Source of the DNA: Pseudomonas viridiflava
GTDB taxonomy: Bacteria; Pseudomonadota; Gammaproteobacteria; Pseudomonadales; Pseudomonadaceae
Direction: 5' to 3'
Assembly: GCF_900582625.1 (NCBI RefSeq)
Contig: NZ_UTIQ01000084.1
Span: 868,001-932,000 of the forward strand
Length of the DNA: 64,000 bases
The translations under genes and the position numbers were made by a program. Position 1 is the first letter of the stretch, and every line of letters starts with the position of its first letter. Below, piece by piece: positions 1-8,980 of the stretch. A model generated the notes under the pieces. It saw only the letters and a program-made list of their open reading frames with translations, searched no databases and had not been told where the DNA came from.

Positions 1-34
1 GCTTCAGCCGCGATGGGCCAAACGGGCGAGCACG

Positions 35-2881
35 TTACGCACGTTGCAGCGCGCTATTGAGCGCAGCCTCCAGCCGGGTTTTGTAGCGCAGGTAATGGAT
101 GGTCTGCGTTTGCCCCTCACCAAGCACCCGCGACAGATCCAGGTCGGTGATGTAGCACGGATAACGCTCGTGGCCGCTACGTTGCGAAAGGATGTGGCGG
201 GCCACGGCGCTGAACAGTTCATTGCCGTATTCCAACTCGGAGAATTCCCGGTGGTTACAGAACAGGGTGACGTGCACCCGTCCTTGCTCGGCGGGTTCGA
301 CAATCGCCTGAACGTCGTAAAACGGATGGCTGACCGCTGACTGCGGCGATGCGCGGCGCTCCAGAAACTGCGCCCGGGAAGGCGCCGGCGGCAGCACTTC
401 GTAATAGAGAATTTCCAGGTTTTCCGCTAACACCGGGTCGGTATCCAGCGGCAGCTGCGCGTTGCGGCGGTACAGCACCGACTGTAGAAAACGGTGCAGC
501 GGCGTCAGCAAGCTTTGCTCATCGCGGAACGGAAGACGCTGGCGCCAGAGCGCGTTGCGTTCATCCAGCGCGGTCAGCTCGGCGGTGTCTTCGTGCAAGC
601 GATAGAACACCTGAATGCAGTCGGGTCGGCCCAGCGGCAGAATCATCGCCAGGTCTTCGCCTTCCAACGCATGGCGATCCAAGTGCAGCGGACTGTAGCT
701 GTTCAGCTCGCTGCCCAACTGCTCCAGCAATGCCGGCAGGTTGTTTAGCGCCACATGGTCGACATGGCCGGGCGTTAATTGCAGCACGTGGTATTGCTGC
801 TGAATCTGCACCAAATAGCGCTGGCCGCGTTCGCCCACGAAGTGCGAAAGAATATCGCGGAATAATTCTTCAACACGCTCGGCAATGGCCTGGGCACGGT
901 TGCGACAGAAGCACCGCACTTTCAACACCGGCAACGCCCCGCCGGGCGGCAGGCTGTTGAGGAAGTCGCGCAGGCAGTCGAGCAGCGCATGGGTGCCGTC
1001 GTAACGACTGACTGACAACTCGTTCCAGCTGTTCAAACTCACCTGGTCGAGGGTCAACACCAGATTCTCGCGTACACCCGAATAGCCTAGGGAATCCGTG
1101 CGGCCCGTGGTCATGTGCACGTTGAGTTGGCTGTGTTGTTTGAGCGGGTCGATACCGACGTTAACCAGCAACAGCACCTCGCTCGGCGCGCTGCTGTGCA
1201 GAAGCGCATCTTCGCTTACGCTCGGCAACGGCAGCGGCACAGCGTGTTGCAAGCTGGTGAGCAGATTGGCCAGCTCGAATTCGGTGAGGTCGCTGTCGCC
1301 AGGGTGCAGGGCGATGCGCGTGCTGCTGTCGATCACGCCGTTGCGGTGACACCAGGCCAGCAGCTCAATCAGTTCGCGCGCCCGTTTCAGTGGTGCGAAG
1401 TCGCGCCATTCCTGGCCGCTGAGGCTGCCGTTGAACAAGGCCCATTGGCTGTCATCGGTGCTGTCGCTGTTGAACACCAAGGTCAGGTTGTCTTCGGCCA
1501 GGTCCGGGGCAATGCCGGGGTTGATGAATTCGATTTTGCCGGCCTTGCGCTCGAAGGCGGCGTACAGGCGCCGGCCTAACACGCCAAGGTCGCGGCTGTT
1601 AAGGGAGCTGGCGACCTGTTGGGTGCGGGCGAACTGCGACAGGAACCGGTAGCTGTAGGTCAGCTCGTTGACCAGCACGCGGCGCTCGGCGCTGACCTGC
1701 CGAACCTTCCATTGGCTGCGGCTATCGAGCATCGCCAGTTGCCGCTGCTGCCAGCCCCAGCCTGCAGTGAGTTTCTCCAGCAACAGACGCTGCCAGCTTT
1801 TGCGCCGGTTGCGCGGCGGGTTGCTGATTTTTTTGTTCACCTTGAGGTACAGGCAGCGCCGGATCAGTTCCAGGCGCTCGGTTTCGCCGCGGCCACTGAG
1901 GTATTCCTCGAGGCGGCGGTACACCACGACGTACGGATCGAGCTCGTCGAGGTCGAGCTGGTTGCTGAACACTGCTTGTTTGAAACGCAGGCTCAGACAT
2001 TCAACGTTCGGGTGTTCGCTGGCGTACACCTCGGTCAGCAGCAATTTGAGCGCCGACTTGTAAGGCGACTCGATGCCCTTGAACAACTGCCACATGCCAG
2101 CGCCGATAAATTCGCCCGGCGGAATGGTGGCCAGATGGCCAAGATCCAGCACTTCATCCGCACGAATAAACCGTTTGCTCAGCAACTGATGGGTGTATTC
2201 GGCATAGCGTTTCTCTTCGTACACCGGCACCAGCCACCACAGCGGCGTGCGCCCTGCCAGCCAGATGGCGGTGCGGTAGAACTCGTCCAGCAACAAGTAA
2301 TGTTGCGTGGTGCCGCAATCGTCGGAGGTCAGTTGGGCTTCGCGGTCGCCCACGGTGAAGCGCGCCGGGTCGATCAGAAAGAAATGCGCCTCGGCGCCTT
2401 GGGTCGCCGCCCATACTTCCAGCAGCGTGCATTTGCGCGCCAGCTCTTGCAGTTCTTGAGCGCTCAAGTTCGGCGCATGGCACACCCACACGTCCATGTC
2501 GCTCTGCTCGGCCTGCGCCACGGTGCCGAGGCTGCCCATCAGAAACAGACCATGAATCGGCAACGGCGGATTGCCGCGCCGGGCTTTGTACACGAACGAG
2601 CGGGTCAGGCGTTGGGCTTCGCTCAGCAGTTCGTCGTCGGGTTCATAACCGGATACGCCGGCCGGCGTCTGGCCGGAGACGTAGCCCGGAAGCAGCGGGT
2701 GGTTAACGTGGAACAACAACGGCAACAGCTTGAGCACCAATTGCTGACGCGTCGACAGCCCTTGCATGGCGCGGTCCAGGCGCCCGCTGTTGACCTTGAG
2801 AAAGCGCGCGCGCAGCTGCGTCAGCACCTTGCGGTCGATACCCTCGTCGATGTCGGGACGAATTTCCTGGGTGCGCGTCAT
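35..2881 (-). CDS. cyaA: Class I adenylate cyclase
   Basis: Makes cyclic AMP from ATP in the cytoplasm; in Pseudomonas cAMP acts through Vfr on virulence and type IV pilus genes. The 948-residue protein has the class I nucleotidyltransferase signature: GSLGT at residues 116-120, followed by SDMDVWVCH from 127, matching the GS...SDxDxW pattern of enterobacterial CyaA. The length fits a two-part protein with an N-terminal catalytic half and a long C-terminal regulatory half. The start at MTRTQEIRPD lies just downstream of an AGAG-like element. It is transcribed away from the neighbouring TIGR02647-like gene at a gap of 137 bp, in the same direction. The product assignment is firm; how its activity is regulated cannot be read from the sequence. 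Confidence 0.95.
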   Translation of the reverse strand: MTRTQEIRPDIDEGIDRKVLTQLRARFLKVNSGRLDRAMQGLSTRQQLVLKLLPLLFHVNHPLLPGYVSGQTPAGVSGYEPDDELLSEAQRLTRSFVYKARRGNPPLPIHGLFLMGSLGTVAQAEQSDMDVWVCHAPNLSAQELQELARKCTLLEVWAATQGAEAHFFLIDPARFTVGDREAQLTSDDCGTTQHYLLLDEFYRTAIWLAGRTPLWWLVPVYEEKRYAEYTHQLLSKRFIRADEVLDLGHLATIPPGEFIGAGMWQLFKGIESPYKSALKLLLTEVYASEHPNVECLSLRFKQAVFSNQLDLDELDPYVVVYRRLEEYLSGRGETERLELIRRCLYLKVNKKISNPPRNRRKSWQRLLLEKLTAGWGWQQRQLAMLDSRSQWKVRQVSAERRVLVNELTYSYRFLSQFARTQQVASSLNSRDLGVLGRRLYAAFERKAGKIEFINPGIAPDLAEDNLTLVFNSDSTDDSQWALFNGSLSGQEWRDFAPLKRARELIELLAWCHRNGVIDSSTRIALHPGDSDLTEFELANLLTSLQHAVPLPLPSVSEDALLHSSAPSEVLLLVNVGIDPLKQHSQLNVHMTTGRTDSLGYSGVRENLVLTLDQVSLNSWNELSVSRYDGTHALLDCLRDFLNSLPPGGALPVLKVRCFCRNRAQAIAERVEELFRDILSHFVGERGQRYLVQIQQQYHVLQLTPGHVDHVALNNLPALLEQLGSELNSYSPLHLDRHALEGEDLAMILPLGRPDCIQVFYRLHEDTAELTALDERNALWRQRLPFRDEQSLLTPLHRFLQSVLYRRNAQLPLDTDPVLAENLEILYYEVLPPAPSRAQFLERRASPQSAVSHPFYDVQAIVEPAEQGRVHVTLFCNHREFSELEYGNELFSAVARHILSQRSGHERYPCYITDLDLSRVLGEGQTQTIHYLRYKTRLEAALNSALQRA

Positions 2882-2973
2882 AGCTAACTCTTGCCGGTTG
2901 GTGGGGCTAGATTAGCAGCCGCGAAACGCCGGGGGCAGGGGGCTGTGGCTTGATTTACGGCGGTGAGGCGGAG

Positions 2974-3006
2974 CAGGCAAAAGCAGCGGGGCGCCGCCTT
3001 TGCCTG
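2974..3006. terminator. Possible hairpin between TIGR02647-like gene and cyaA
   Basis: CAGGCAAA at 2974-2981 is the exact reverse complement of TTTGCCTG at 2999-3006, with a GC-rich interior that can extend the stem. It lies just past the stop of the 3019-3264 gene. It has no clear U-tract, so intrinsic termination is uncertain; it may stabilise a 3' end instead. Confidence 0.35.
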
Positions 3007-3018
3007 AGTCACAGAAGG

Positions 3019-3264
3019 TTAGGCCGCTTCTTCAACGGTGAGAATGGTCAGCAGGTCTTGGGCATGTTGCGCGGCGTCTAGCCCGAGGCTGGTCAGGTAG
3101 CCGCCATCGGGCAGCGTCACCAGGCCTTTTTCGTGCAGGCGCTGGGTCGCGGCAATGGCCGTGGGCGAGGCGATATGGTGAACCTTGAGGCCTTCCTTGG
3201 TGTTGGAAAGGTTGTACAGGGCAAGAATTTCCAGCTCAGCAATCAGTTCGGGGGTAAATGACAT
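3019..3264 (-). CDS. TIGR02647-like small conserved protein
   Basis: An 81-residue protein beginning MSFTPELIAELEILALYNL. It resembles the gammaproteobacterial family TIGR02647, whose function is unknown; some members have been loosely labelled DNA-binding or regulatory. The middle (LKVHHIASPTAIAATQRLHEKGLVT) looks like a helix-turn-helix or winged-helix stretch, with a reader region ending in a conserved LTSLG turn. The reading frame stays open further upstream, but the start at 3264 is chosen because GGAG lies six bases ahead of it and family members begin MSFTPE. No partner gene is evident; it sits singly between cyaA and a solute-binding protein. Family is fairly sure; the DNA-binding idea is inference. 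Confidence 0.75.
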   Translation of the reverse strand: MSFTPELIAELEILALYNLSNTKEGLKVHHIASPTAIAATQRLHEKGLVTLPDGGYLTSLGLDAAQHAQDLLTILTVEEAA

Positions 3265-3362
3265 GTTTGCTCCAGATTTCTTGTAGTGCGCCAACGCTCA
3301 GCATTGAGTCGGTGGCAGCGTGGACCCCAACTAGCGGGCAGGGGGTGGTGGGTGGTTGCCGC

Positions 3363-4142
3363 TTACTTCGCGGCGTTCTGTTTGTTCCTCCAGGTGTCGA
3401 TGATCTGTTGATAGCGGCCGTCGCTTTCGATTACGCGCATTCCTTGATCGAAACGTTTGAGCAGGTTTTCAGCGTCTGGATGGTGTCGGGAAAAGGATAG
3501 ATAAAGATCAGGGCGGTGCACGGTCATGACCGGGATAAATTGCCCACGCAGCTCCGGGTGCTCCTCGAACAGCTGCAGCGCGGTTCCACGAAATGCCAGC
3601 ATGTAATCGACGCGCGAGCGTTGCAACATCAAAAAACCGTTGAGGTCTTTGCGCACCATGATGCGGCTCAGGCGCGTGTCATTGTCGAAGTCGGCGCCAT
3701 ATTCGTAGCCATTGGTGACCGCCACGGTTTTGCCCACTAACTGGTCCAGATTGCTCACCGGCTTGGCGCTGTCATTGCGCGCCCACAATAAAACCGACTC
3801 GCTGAACAAGGGGTGAGTGGGCAAGCGGTAGTCGGCAGCGATTTGCGCATTGGGCGAGGTGTTGAAGCACGCCACAATTTGCCCGCGCAGCGCCAGTTGC
3901 ATGCAGCGGGTGTAGGGGAAGGAAACGAGTTGAATGTCGGTGCCGGTCGCGGCGAAGGCTGCTTTGACGATGTCCACCGACATACCGGCAATTTCACCAT
4001 CGCGAAGCGCCGTATAGGGATACCAATCGTCTTCGGCGCCGATCTGGATGGGTTCGGCCTGAGCGCGGGAAATGCCGAGGGCGGCGACCAGCAGGGCCGC
4101 ACACAAGGTTGTCCAACTGCTGAAATAGACGCGATGGGTCAT
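3363..4142 (-). CDS. Periplasmic solute-binding protein, SBP_bac_3 type
   Basis: A 259-residue protein with a signal peptide (MTHRVYFSSWTTLCAALLVA, cleavage probably after AQA), so periplasmic. The body has the layout of the amino-acid-type binding proteins: an early DWYPYTA ligand-pocket segment, then GMSVDIVKAAF, and a closing DGRYQQIIDTW helix. Such proteins bind small polar molecules for an ABC importer or feed a sensor. No permease or ATPase lies nearby, so it is an orphan binding protein; this subgroup is common and multi-copy in Pseudomonas. The start at 4142 was chosen because it places the signal peptide at the N-terminus; an in-frame upstream ATG (4184) would add 14 residues. Ligand unknown. 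Confidence 0.8.
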   Translation of the reverse strand: MTHRVYFSSWTTLCAALLVAALGISRAQAEPIQIGAEDDWYPYTALRDGEIAGMSVDIVKAAFAATGTDIQLVSFPYTRCMQLALRGQIVACFNTSPNAQIAADYRLPTHPLFSESVLLWARNDSAKPVSNLDQLVGKTVAVTNGYEYGADFDNDTRLSRIMVRKDLNGFLMLQRSRVDYMLAFRGTALQLFEEHPELRGQFIPVMTVHRPDLYLSFSRHHPDAENLLKRFDQGMRVIESDGRYQQIIDTWRNKQNAAK

Positions 4143-4248
4143 CGATTCAGGCTCGGGGACCGCCCAACCGTTGGGCGGGACCATGGCAGGATGCTATGAC
4201 CACGAGGCTAATCCGCTGCGCTGAGTCAAGGCAAGCGCTGCTTAGGTA

Positions 4249-4533
4249 TTAGTCAGTGTCTTCCGAACCTTCAGGTAATTCGGGCAGTGCGCGAAGGGCT
4301 TGTTCGTACCAGGCGGTATCGAACGGGCGGTCTTCATCCAGCATGGCGTCAATTTCGAAGGCCAACACCAGCGCCATCAAACGCAACGCCTCTTCACGCG
4401 GATAGCCCACCAGCGTCAGCTTGTTGAAGGCGGCGTTAGCGGCAGGCGGGGTGTCGGTTTCGAGCTGATTTTCAATGGCTTGGACCAGGGTTGCTTCAGC
4501 GAAGGATTCTTCGCTCTCATCAATGTCGCTCAT
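4249..4533 (-). CDS. Small acidic hypothetical protein
   Basis: A 94-residue, strongly acidic cytoplasmic protein (MSDIDESEESFAEATLVQ... ending PEGSEDTD) that I do not recognise. No signal peptide or membrane segment is visible. The centre (GYPREEALRLMALVLAFEID) looks like amphipathic helices. The start at 4533 is supported by GAGGAG about seven bases upstream; the frame remains open to 4632, but that extension has no comparable ribosome site. It is divergent from the glutathione S-transferase gene, with 144 bp between them that should hold both promoters. Confidence 0.7.
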   Translation of the reverse strand: MSDIDESEESFAEATLVQAIENQLETDTPPAANAAFNKLTLVGYPREEALRLMALVLAFEIDAMLDEDRPFDTAWYEQALRALPELPEGSEDTD

Positions 4534-4677
4534 GGCGCACTCCTCGGAAAACAAGGCCGCAGTGTGCCATGGTCCGTGCGCAATGGCGTACGCATTCATG
4601 GGGTGGATTCGGCTGGGCGCCTGGCTCGTCACGGTTTATAAGGTGCAACGCCCACTCCACCAGGAACGGAGATTGTC

Positions 4678-5337
4678 ATGCTCAAACTGCACGGTTTTTC
4701 GGTCAGCAACTACTACAACATGGTGAAACTGGCCTTGTTGGAAAAAGGCATCCCCTTCGAAGCGGTCGCCGTTCACGGCGGCCAGCGCGAAGAGTTTCTG
4801 GCCATCAGCCCGCGCGGCAAAGTGCCGGTGCTGCAAACCGAGAAAGGTTTCATCAACGAGACCAGCGTCATTCTCGAGTACCTGGAAGAAACCCACCCCG
4901 CCAAGCCTTTGCTGCCGAGCGACTCGCAGGCGCGCGCCTACGTGCGTTCGCTGATGCGCGAGATTGAGCTGTATATCGAGCTGCCGGCGCGCGCCTGTTA
5001 CCTGGAGGCGTTTTTCGGCGGCAAAGTGGATCCGGCGATCAAAGCCAAAAGCTTGGAAGATTTGAACCTTGGGCTGGCCAGCCTGAAACGTCACGGCGCG
5101 TTTTCGCCGTACCTGGCCGGTGACACCTTGAGCCTGGCTGACCTTTATTTTCTGTACAGCCTGGACTTGGCGAGCACGGTTATGGGCAAGCTCTTCGCCA
5201 CGGATGTGCTGGCCGATTTCCCGCAGGCGGCCGCGCTGTTCAAGCTGCTGAACCAGAATCCGAATGTGCAGAAGGTGGCGGCCGACAAAGACGCCGAGAT
5301 GGAGCAGTTTTTGGCGATGGCGCGGGGCAAGAAGTAA
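4678..5337 (+). CDS. Glutathione S-transferase family protein
   Basis: Predicted cytoplasmic glutathione transferase of 219 residues. The N-terminal thioredoxin-like domain runs to about residue 80 and carries the glutathione-binding cis-Pro turn (GKVPVLQ) and the ETSVILEYLEE segment in which Glu-Thr/Ser contacts the glutathione gamma-glutamyl group. The all-helical C-terminal domain follows, with the conserved GDTLSLADLY capping motif. The N-terminal FSVSNYYNMVKLAL region carries Ser/Asn at the place where catalytic Ser or Tyr is found in other classes. A good AACGGAGATTG ribosome site precedes the ATG. Substrate is unknown; stress or xenobiotic roles are only family expectations. Confidence 0.88.
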   Translation: MLKLHGFSVSNYYNMVKLALLEKGIPFEAVAVHGGQREEFLAISPRGKVPVLQTEKGFINETSVILEYLEETHPAKPLLPSDSQARAYVRSLMREIELYIELPARACYLEAFFGGKVDPAIKAKSLEDLNLGLASLKRHGAFSPYLAGDTLSLADLYFLYSLDLASTVMGKLFATDVLADFPQAAALFKLLNQNPNVQKVAADKDAEMEQFLAMARGKK

Positions 5338-5347
5338 ACCAACCGCT

Positions 5348-5378
5348 CGCGGCGGATCGGATTGCCCGATCCGCCGCG
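5348..5378. terminator. Strong hairpin between convergent gst and argH
   Basis: CGCGGCGGATCGG at 5348-5360 and CCGATCCGCCGCG at 5366-5378 form a perfect 13-bp stem with a five-base loop, centred between two convergent stop codons. There is no T-run on either side. A bidirectional transcript end or 3' stabiliser is the likely role. Confidence 0.55.
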
Positions 5379-5391
5379 ATGGGAAATGCGG

Positions 5392-6786
5392 TTAGCGGCT
5401 GGCCAACAGCGCCTTGCCGCGAACCACGGCAGCCTTGACCTGATTCGGCGCTGTGCCACCGATATGGTCGCGGGCGTTCACCGAACCTTCGAGGGTCAAC
5501 ACGGCGAACACGTCCTGCTCGATTTGCTCACTAAACGTGCGCAGCTCCTCGAGGCTCATTTCCGCCAGGTCTTTACCGGTTTGCACGCCGTACTTCACCG
5601 CATGGCCAACAATTTCATGGCAATCACGGAAGGGCAGGCCCTTGCGAACCAGGTAGTCGGCGAGGTCCGTGGCGGTGGAAAAACCACGCAGGGCAGCTTC
5701 ACGCATGACGGCGGTTTTCGGCTTGATCGCCGGCACCATGTCGGCGAACGCACGCAGGCTGTCGCGCAGGGTGTCGGCGGCGTCGAACAGCGGTTCTTTG
5801 TCTTCCTGGTTGTCTTTATTGTAGGCCAGCGGCTGGCCTTTCATTAAGGTCAGCAGGCCCATCAGCGCGCCGAATACGCGCCCGGATTTGCCCCGTACCA
5901 GCTCCGGCACATCAGGGTTTTTCTTCTGCGGCATGATTGAGCTGCCGGTGCAGAAGCGGTCAGGCAAATCGATGAACTGGAACTGCGCGCTGGTCCATAG
6001 CACCAGCTCTTCGGAGAAGCGCGACAGGTGCATCATCGCCAGCGAAGCTGCTGCGCAGAATTCGATGGCGAAGTCGCGGTCAGACACGCCGTCCAGCGAG
6101 TTGCCACCCACCGCATCGAAGCCCAGCAGTTCGGCGGTGACTTCCCGCTGAATCGGGTACGTGGTGCCGGCCAATGCGGCCGAACCCAATGGCATACGGT
6201 TGGTGCGTTTGCGGCAGTCGACCAGGCGCTCATAGTCACGCGAGAGCATTTCGAACCAGGCCAGCAGGTGGTGCCCGAAGGTGACCGGCTGGGCAGTTTG
6301 CAGGTGCGTGAAACCGGGCATGATGGTGCCGGCTTCGCGTTCGGCCTGCTCCAGCAAACCCTGTTGCAGACGGGTAATTTCGCTGAGGATCAGGTCGATT
6401 TCATCCCGCAGCCACAGGCGGATGTCGGTAGCGACTTGGTCGTTGCGCGAGCGGCCGGTGTGCAGTTTTTTACCGGTAACGCCGATGCGGTCGGTCAGCC
6501 GCGCCTCGATATTCATGTGCACGTCTTCCAGGTCCACGCGCCACTCAAAGGTGCCGGCCTCGATTTCGCTCTGAATCTGTTTCAAGCCATTTTCGATGGC
6601 GTCGCGCTCATCCGCCGTGAGCACGCCGACCTTGGCCAGCATGGTGGCGTGGGCAATGGAGCCCATGATGTCGTGGCGGTACAGACGCTGGTCGAAATTG
6701 ACCGAGGCAGTAAAGCGGGCAACAAAGGCGTCGACAGGTTCGCTGAAGCGGCCGCCCCACGATTGGTTGGTCTTTTCGGTGCTCAT
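5392..6786 (-). CDS. argH: Argininosuccinate lyase
   Basis: Catalyses the last step of arginine synthesis, cleaving argininosuccinate to arginine and fumarate. The 464-residue protein carries the fumarase/aspartase superfamily signature [11 protein letters not shown] at 281-291 and the early [13 protein letters not shown] segment (109-121) that contains substrate-binding residues. The start at [14 protein letters not shown] (6786) is chosen because homologues begin there; the frame is open for another 33 codons upstream with non-conserved sequence. It is divergent from algZ with a 258-bp gap, the arrangement known from other Pseudomonas. Confidence 0.97.
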   Translation of the reverse strand: MSTEKTNQSWGGRFSEPVDAFVARFTASVNFDQRLYRHDIMGSIAHATMLAKVGVLTADERDAIENGLKQIQSEIEAGTFEWRVDLEDVHMNIEARLTDRIGVTGKKLHTGRSRNDQVATDIRLWLRDEIDLILSEITRLQQGLLEQAEREAGTIMPGFTHLQTAQPVTFGHHLLAWFEMLSRDYERLVDCRKRTNRMPLGSAALAGTTYPIQREVTAELLGFDAVGGNSLDGVSDRDFAIEFCAAASLAMMHLSRFSEELVLWTSAQFQFIDLPDRFCTGSSIMPQKKNPDVPELVRGKSGRVFGALMGLLTLMKGQPLAYNKDNQEDKEPLFDAADTLRDSLRAFADMVPAIKPKTAVMREAALRGFSTATDLADYLVRKGLPFRDCHEIVGHAVKYGVQTGKDLAEMSLEELRTFSEQIEQDVFAVLTLEGSVNARDHIGGTAPNQVKAAVVRGKALLASR

Positions 6787-7044
6787 GGCAATGACTCGGC
6801 TGGTGCGCAAAACGGGAGGCCACGGGAAGCGGCCGGCGTAAAAAGTGTGCGGATAATAGCAGGGTAGACAGCAACTTCGCGGCACCGGTTAGTCGTGCCG
6901 ATATGCCCGGCGCCGTCGGCGAAGGGCGACGGCAATGTAGGACTGGTCACAGTTTTGCCGACGCGATGGCCATTTGCTGCTTTATTTAGTCCGTGCAGCG
7001 CCCGCCCGCTTGCTGCCGCGCAAGTCGCCCCGGAAACTGTGTCA

Positions 7045-8130
7045 ATGCGTATCTCATGGCTTAAATCGAAAAAAACCGCACCCGGCGAATTCTTCTTGCC
7101 CGAGCTGTGCCTGCCCGAAGCGTTGCTGGTGCTGGTGCTGCTGGCCGAGCTGCTAGTGCTGGTGCTGGTATTGGCCGAGCCGATGCAGCCGGGCTTCAAC
7201 TGGATTCGTCTGGCACTCACCTCGCTATTTGTGCAATGGATCGTGCTGCTCTCAGCGGGCCTCATGTGCCAATTGCGGCCGCTGTTGGCGCGCTTGCCGG
7301 CAGCCCTGGCGGGGTTGCTGTGCTGCCTTTTGGTAGTAGGGCTGACGCTGACCTGCACGGCCATTGCCGACTTTTACAGCCTGGGCGGACCGTTGCCGCG
7401 TACCGGCGAGGTGAACCTGTATCTGCGCCATGCGCTGATTAGTCTGATCATGTCGGCGCTGCTGCTACGCTACTTCTACCTGCAGAGCCAATGGCGGCGA
7501 CAGCAGCAAGCGGAACTGTCAGCAAGAATCGAGTCATTGCAGGCACGGATCCGTCCGCATTTCCTGTTCAACAGTTTGAATAGCATCGCCAGCCTGGTCG
7601 TAATTGATCCCTATAAAGCTGAACAAGCGGTGCTGGATTTATCCGATCTGTTTCGCGCCAGCCTGGCCAAGCCCGGCAGCCTGGTGACGTGGAGTGAGGA
7701 GCTGGAGCTGAGCAAGCGCTATCTTTCTATCGAACAATATCGTCTTGGTGAGCGTCTACAGTTGCAGTGGCAGGTCGACAATGTTCCGCCCGACCTGCCA
7801 ATTCCGCAGCTCACCTTGCAGCCATTGTTGGAGAACGCTTTGATCTACGGTATTCAGCCGCGCATCGAAGGGGGCGTGGTACGCATAGAAGCAGATTACA
7901 AAGACGGGGTGTTCGAGCTGAGTGTCAGCAACCCTTATGACCCGGAGAAGGAGGGCAGTGAGCACAAACCCTCTCGTGGTACACAGCAAGCGTTGGTGAA
8001 TATAGATGCGCGTCTTGCGGCACTTTTTGGCCCTCGCGCGAGTCTCAGCGTGGATCGCCGTGACGGGCGCCACTTCACCTGTCTACGCTATCCTTGTGCG
8101 AGACTCACGCAGGAAGCCCGAGCAATATGA
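7045..8130 (+). CDS. algZ: Membrane sensor histidine kinase AlgZ/FimS
   Basis: LytS-type membrane sensor partnered with AlgR; in P. aeruginosa the pair controls twitching motility, alginate and other traits. The 361-residue protein has hydrophobic segments through about residue 145, then the HisKA-like motif RIRPHFLFNSLNS with the phosphoacceptor candidate His172, and a C-terminal LQPLLENALIYGIQ segment resembling an N-box. The start at MRISWLKSKK (7045) is preferred because the upstream open frame is non-conserved in character and the size then fits the family (about 358 aa). Residues 27-45 contain a near-duplicate LLVLVL-LAE unit in the first membrane segment. The stop overlaps algR by four bases (ATGA), implying translational coupling. 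Confidence 0.93.
   Translation: MRISWLKSKKTAPGEFFLPELCLPEALLVLVLLAELLVLVLVLAEPMQPGFNWIRLALTSLFVQWIVLLSAGLMCQLRPLLARLPAALAGLLCCLLVVGLTLTCTAIADFYSLGGPLPRTGEVNLYLRHALISLIMSALLLRYFYLQSQWRRQQQAELSARIESLQARIRPHFLFNSLNSIASLVVIDPYKAEQAVLDLSDLFRASLAKPGSLVTWSEELELSKRYLSIEQYRLGERLQLQWQVDNVPPDLPIPQLTLQPLLENALIYGIQPRIEGGVVRIEADYKDGVFELSVSNPYDPEKEGSEHKPSRGTQQALVNIDARLAALFGPRASLSVDRRDGRHFTCLRYPCARLTQEARAI
7123..7179 (+). repeat. Local duplication within algZ first membrane segment
   Basis: Two adjacent near-copies occupy 7123-7149 and 7150-7179. They encode LLVLVLLAE and LLVLVLVLAE, rich in CTG/GTG codons. Simple-sequence composition of a membrane helix could produce this without a true duplication event, so origin is uncertain. 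Confidence 0.5.
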
Positions 8131-8873
8131 ATGTCCTGATCGTCGACGATGAACCCCTAGCCCGCGAGCGCCTCAGCCGTATGGTCGGTGAGCTCGATGG
8201 TTACCGAGTGTTGGAGCCCTGTGCCAGCAATGGCGAAGAGGCGTTGACCCTGATCGATAGTCTTAAACCCGATGTGGTGTTACTCGACATTCGCATGCCG
8301 GGTCTGGATGGCTTGCAGGTGGCCGCCAAACTCTGCGAGCGCGAGGCGCCGCCAGCGGTAATTTTCTGCACCGCGCACGATGAGTTCGCCATCGATGCGT
8401 TTCAGGTCAGCGCCGTGGGTTATCTGGTCAAGCCGGTGCGCCCGGAAAGCCTGATCGAAGCGCTGAAAAAAGCCGAACGTCCCAATCGTGTGCAGCTGGT
8501 GGCGCTGACCCGGCCAGCCGCCGAGAGCGGTAGCGGTCCGCGCACCCATATCAGCGCCCGCACCCGCAAAGGCATCGAGCTGATTCCCCTGGACCAAGTC
8601 ATTTATTTCATCGCCGACCATAAGTACGTGACCCTGCGTCACGAGGGCGGTGAGGTGTTGCTGGACGAACCCCTTAAAGCCCTGGAAGACGAATTCGGTG
8701 ATCGCTTTGTGCGTATTCACCGCAACGCGCTGGTGGCCCGTGAGCGTATCGAACGCTTGCAACGCACCCCGCTCGGTCATTTCCAGCTGTACCTTAAAGG
8801 CTTGAATGGCGATGCCCTGATCGTCAGTCGCCGGCACGTGGCCGGTGTACGCAAGCTAATGAACAGCCTCTGA
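8127..8873 (+). CDS. algR: LytTR-family response regulator AlgR
   Basis: Transcription factor of the AlgZ/AlgR pair. The 248 residues match the P. aeruginosa AlgR length. The receiver domain has the acidic pair in VDDEP (residues 7-8), phosphoacceptor Asp54 in VVLLDIRMPGLDG and the conserved Lys in LVKPVRPES. The C-terminal LytTR DNA-binding domain starts near residue 140 and includes TRKGIELIPLDQVIYF and VRIHRNALV. In P. aeruginosa AlgR binds CCGTTCGTC-like sites, including that of the fimU minor-pilin operon. Start is fixed by the ATGA overlap with algZ. A CCGTCA/TGACGG hairpin lies 30 bp past the stop (8905-8919), without a T-run. Confidence 0.96.
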   Translation: MNVLIVDDEPLARERLSRMVGELDGYRVLEPCASNGEEALTLIDSLKPDVVLLDIRMPGLDGLQVAAKLCEREAPPAVIFCTAHDEFAIDAFQVSAVGYLVKPVRPESLIEALKKAERPNRVQLVALTRPAAESGSGPRTHISARTRKGIELIPLDQVIYFIADHKYVTLRHEGGEVLLDEPLKALEDEFGDRFVRIHRNALVARERIERLQRTPLGHFQLYLKGLNGDALIVSRRHVAGVRKLMNSL

Positions 8874-8964
8874 GCTAACCCACCCGAACGGCTGCTGCGG
8901 CAGCCCGTCACCCTGACGGCGGGTGCACCACCTGCGCGGCTGCCTTACTATGCGCGGGTTAATT

Positions 8965-8973
8965 CCGTTCGAG
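8965..8973 (+). promoter_or_regulatory. AlgR-box-like sequence before hemC
   Basis: CCGTTCGAG lies eight bases ahead of the hemC ATG, in the 107-bp algR-hemC gap. It matches the first seven bases of the known AlgR box CCGTTCGTC. A single short match of this kind can occur by chance, and it would also overlap the ribosome-binding region. Confidence 0.25.
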
Positions 8974-8980
8974 AGCCGTC

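Noticed and set aside
1619..2887. 422-codon plus-strand open frame opposite cyaA
   Set aside because: It is the antisense shadow of the clear cyaA gene; composition is that of a reversed GC-rich coding strand and no domain is visible.
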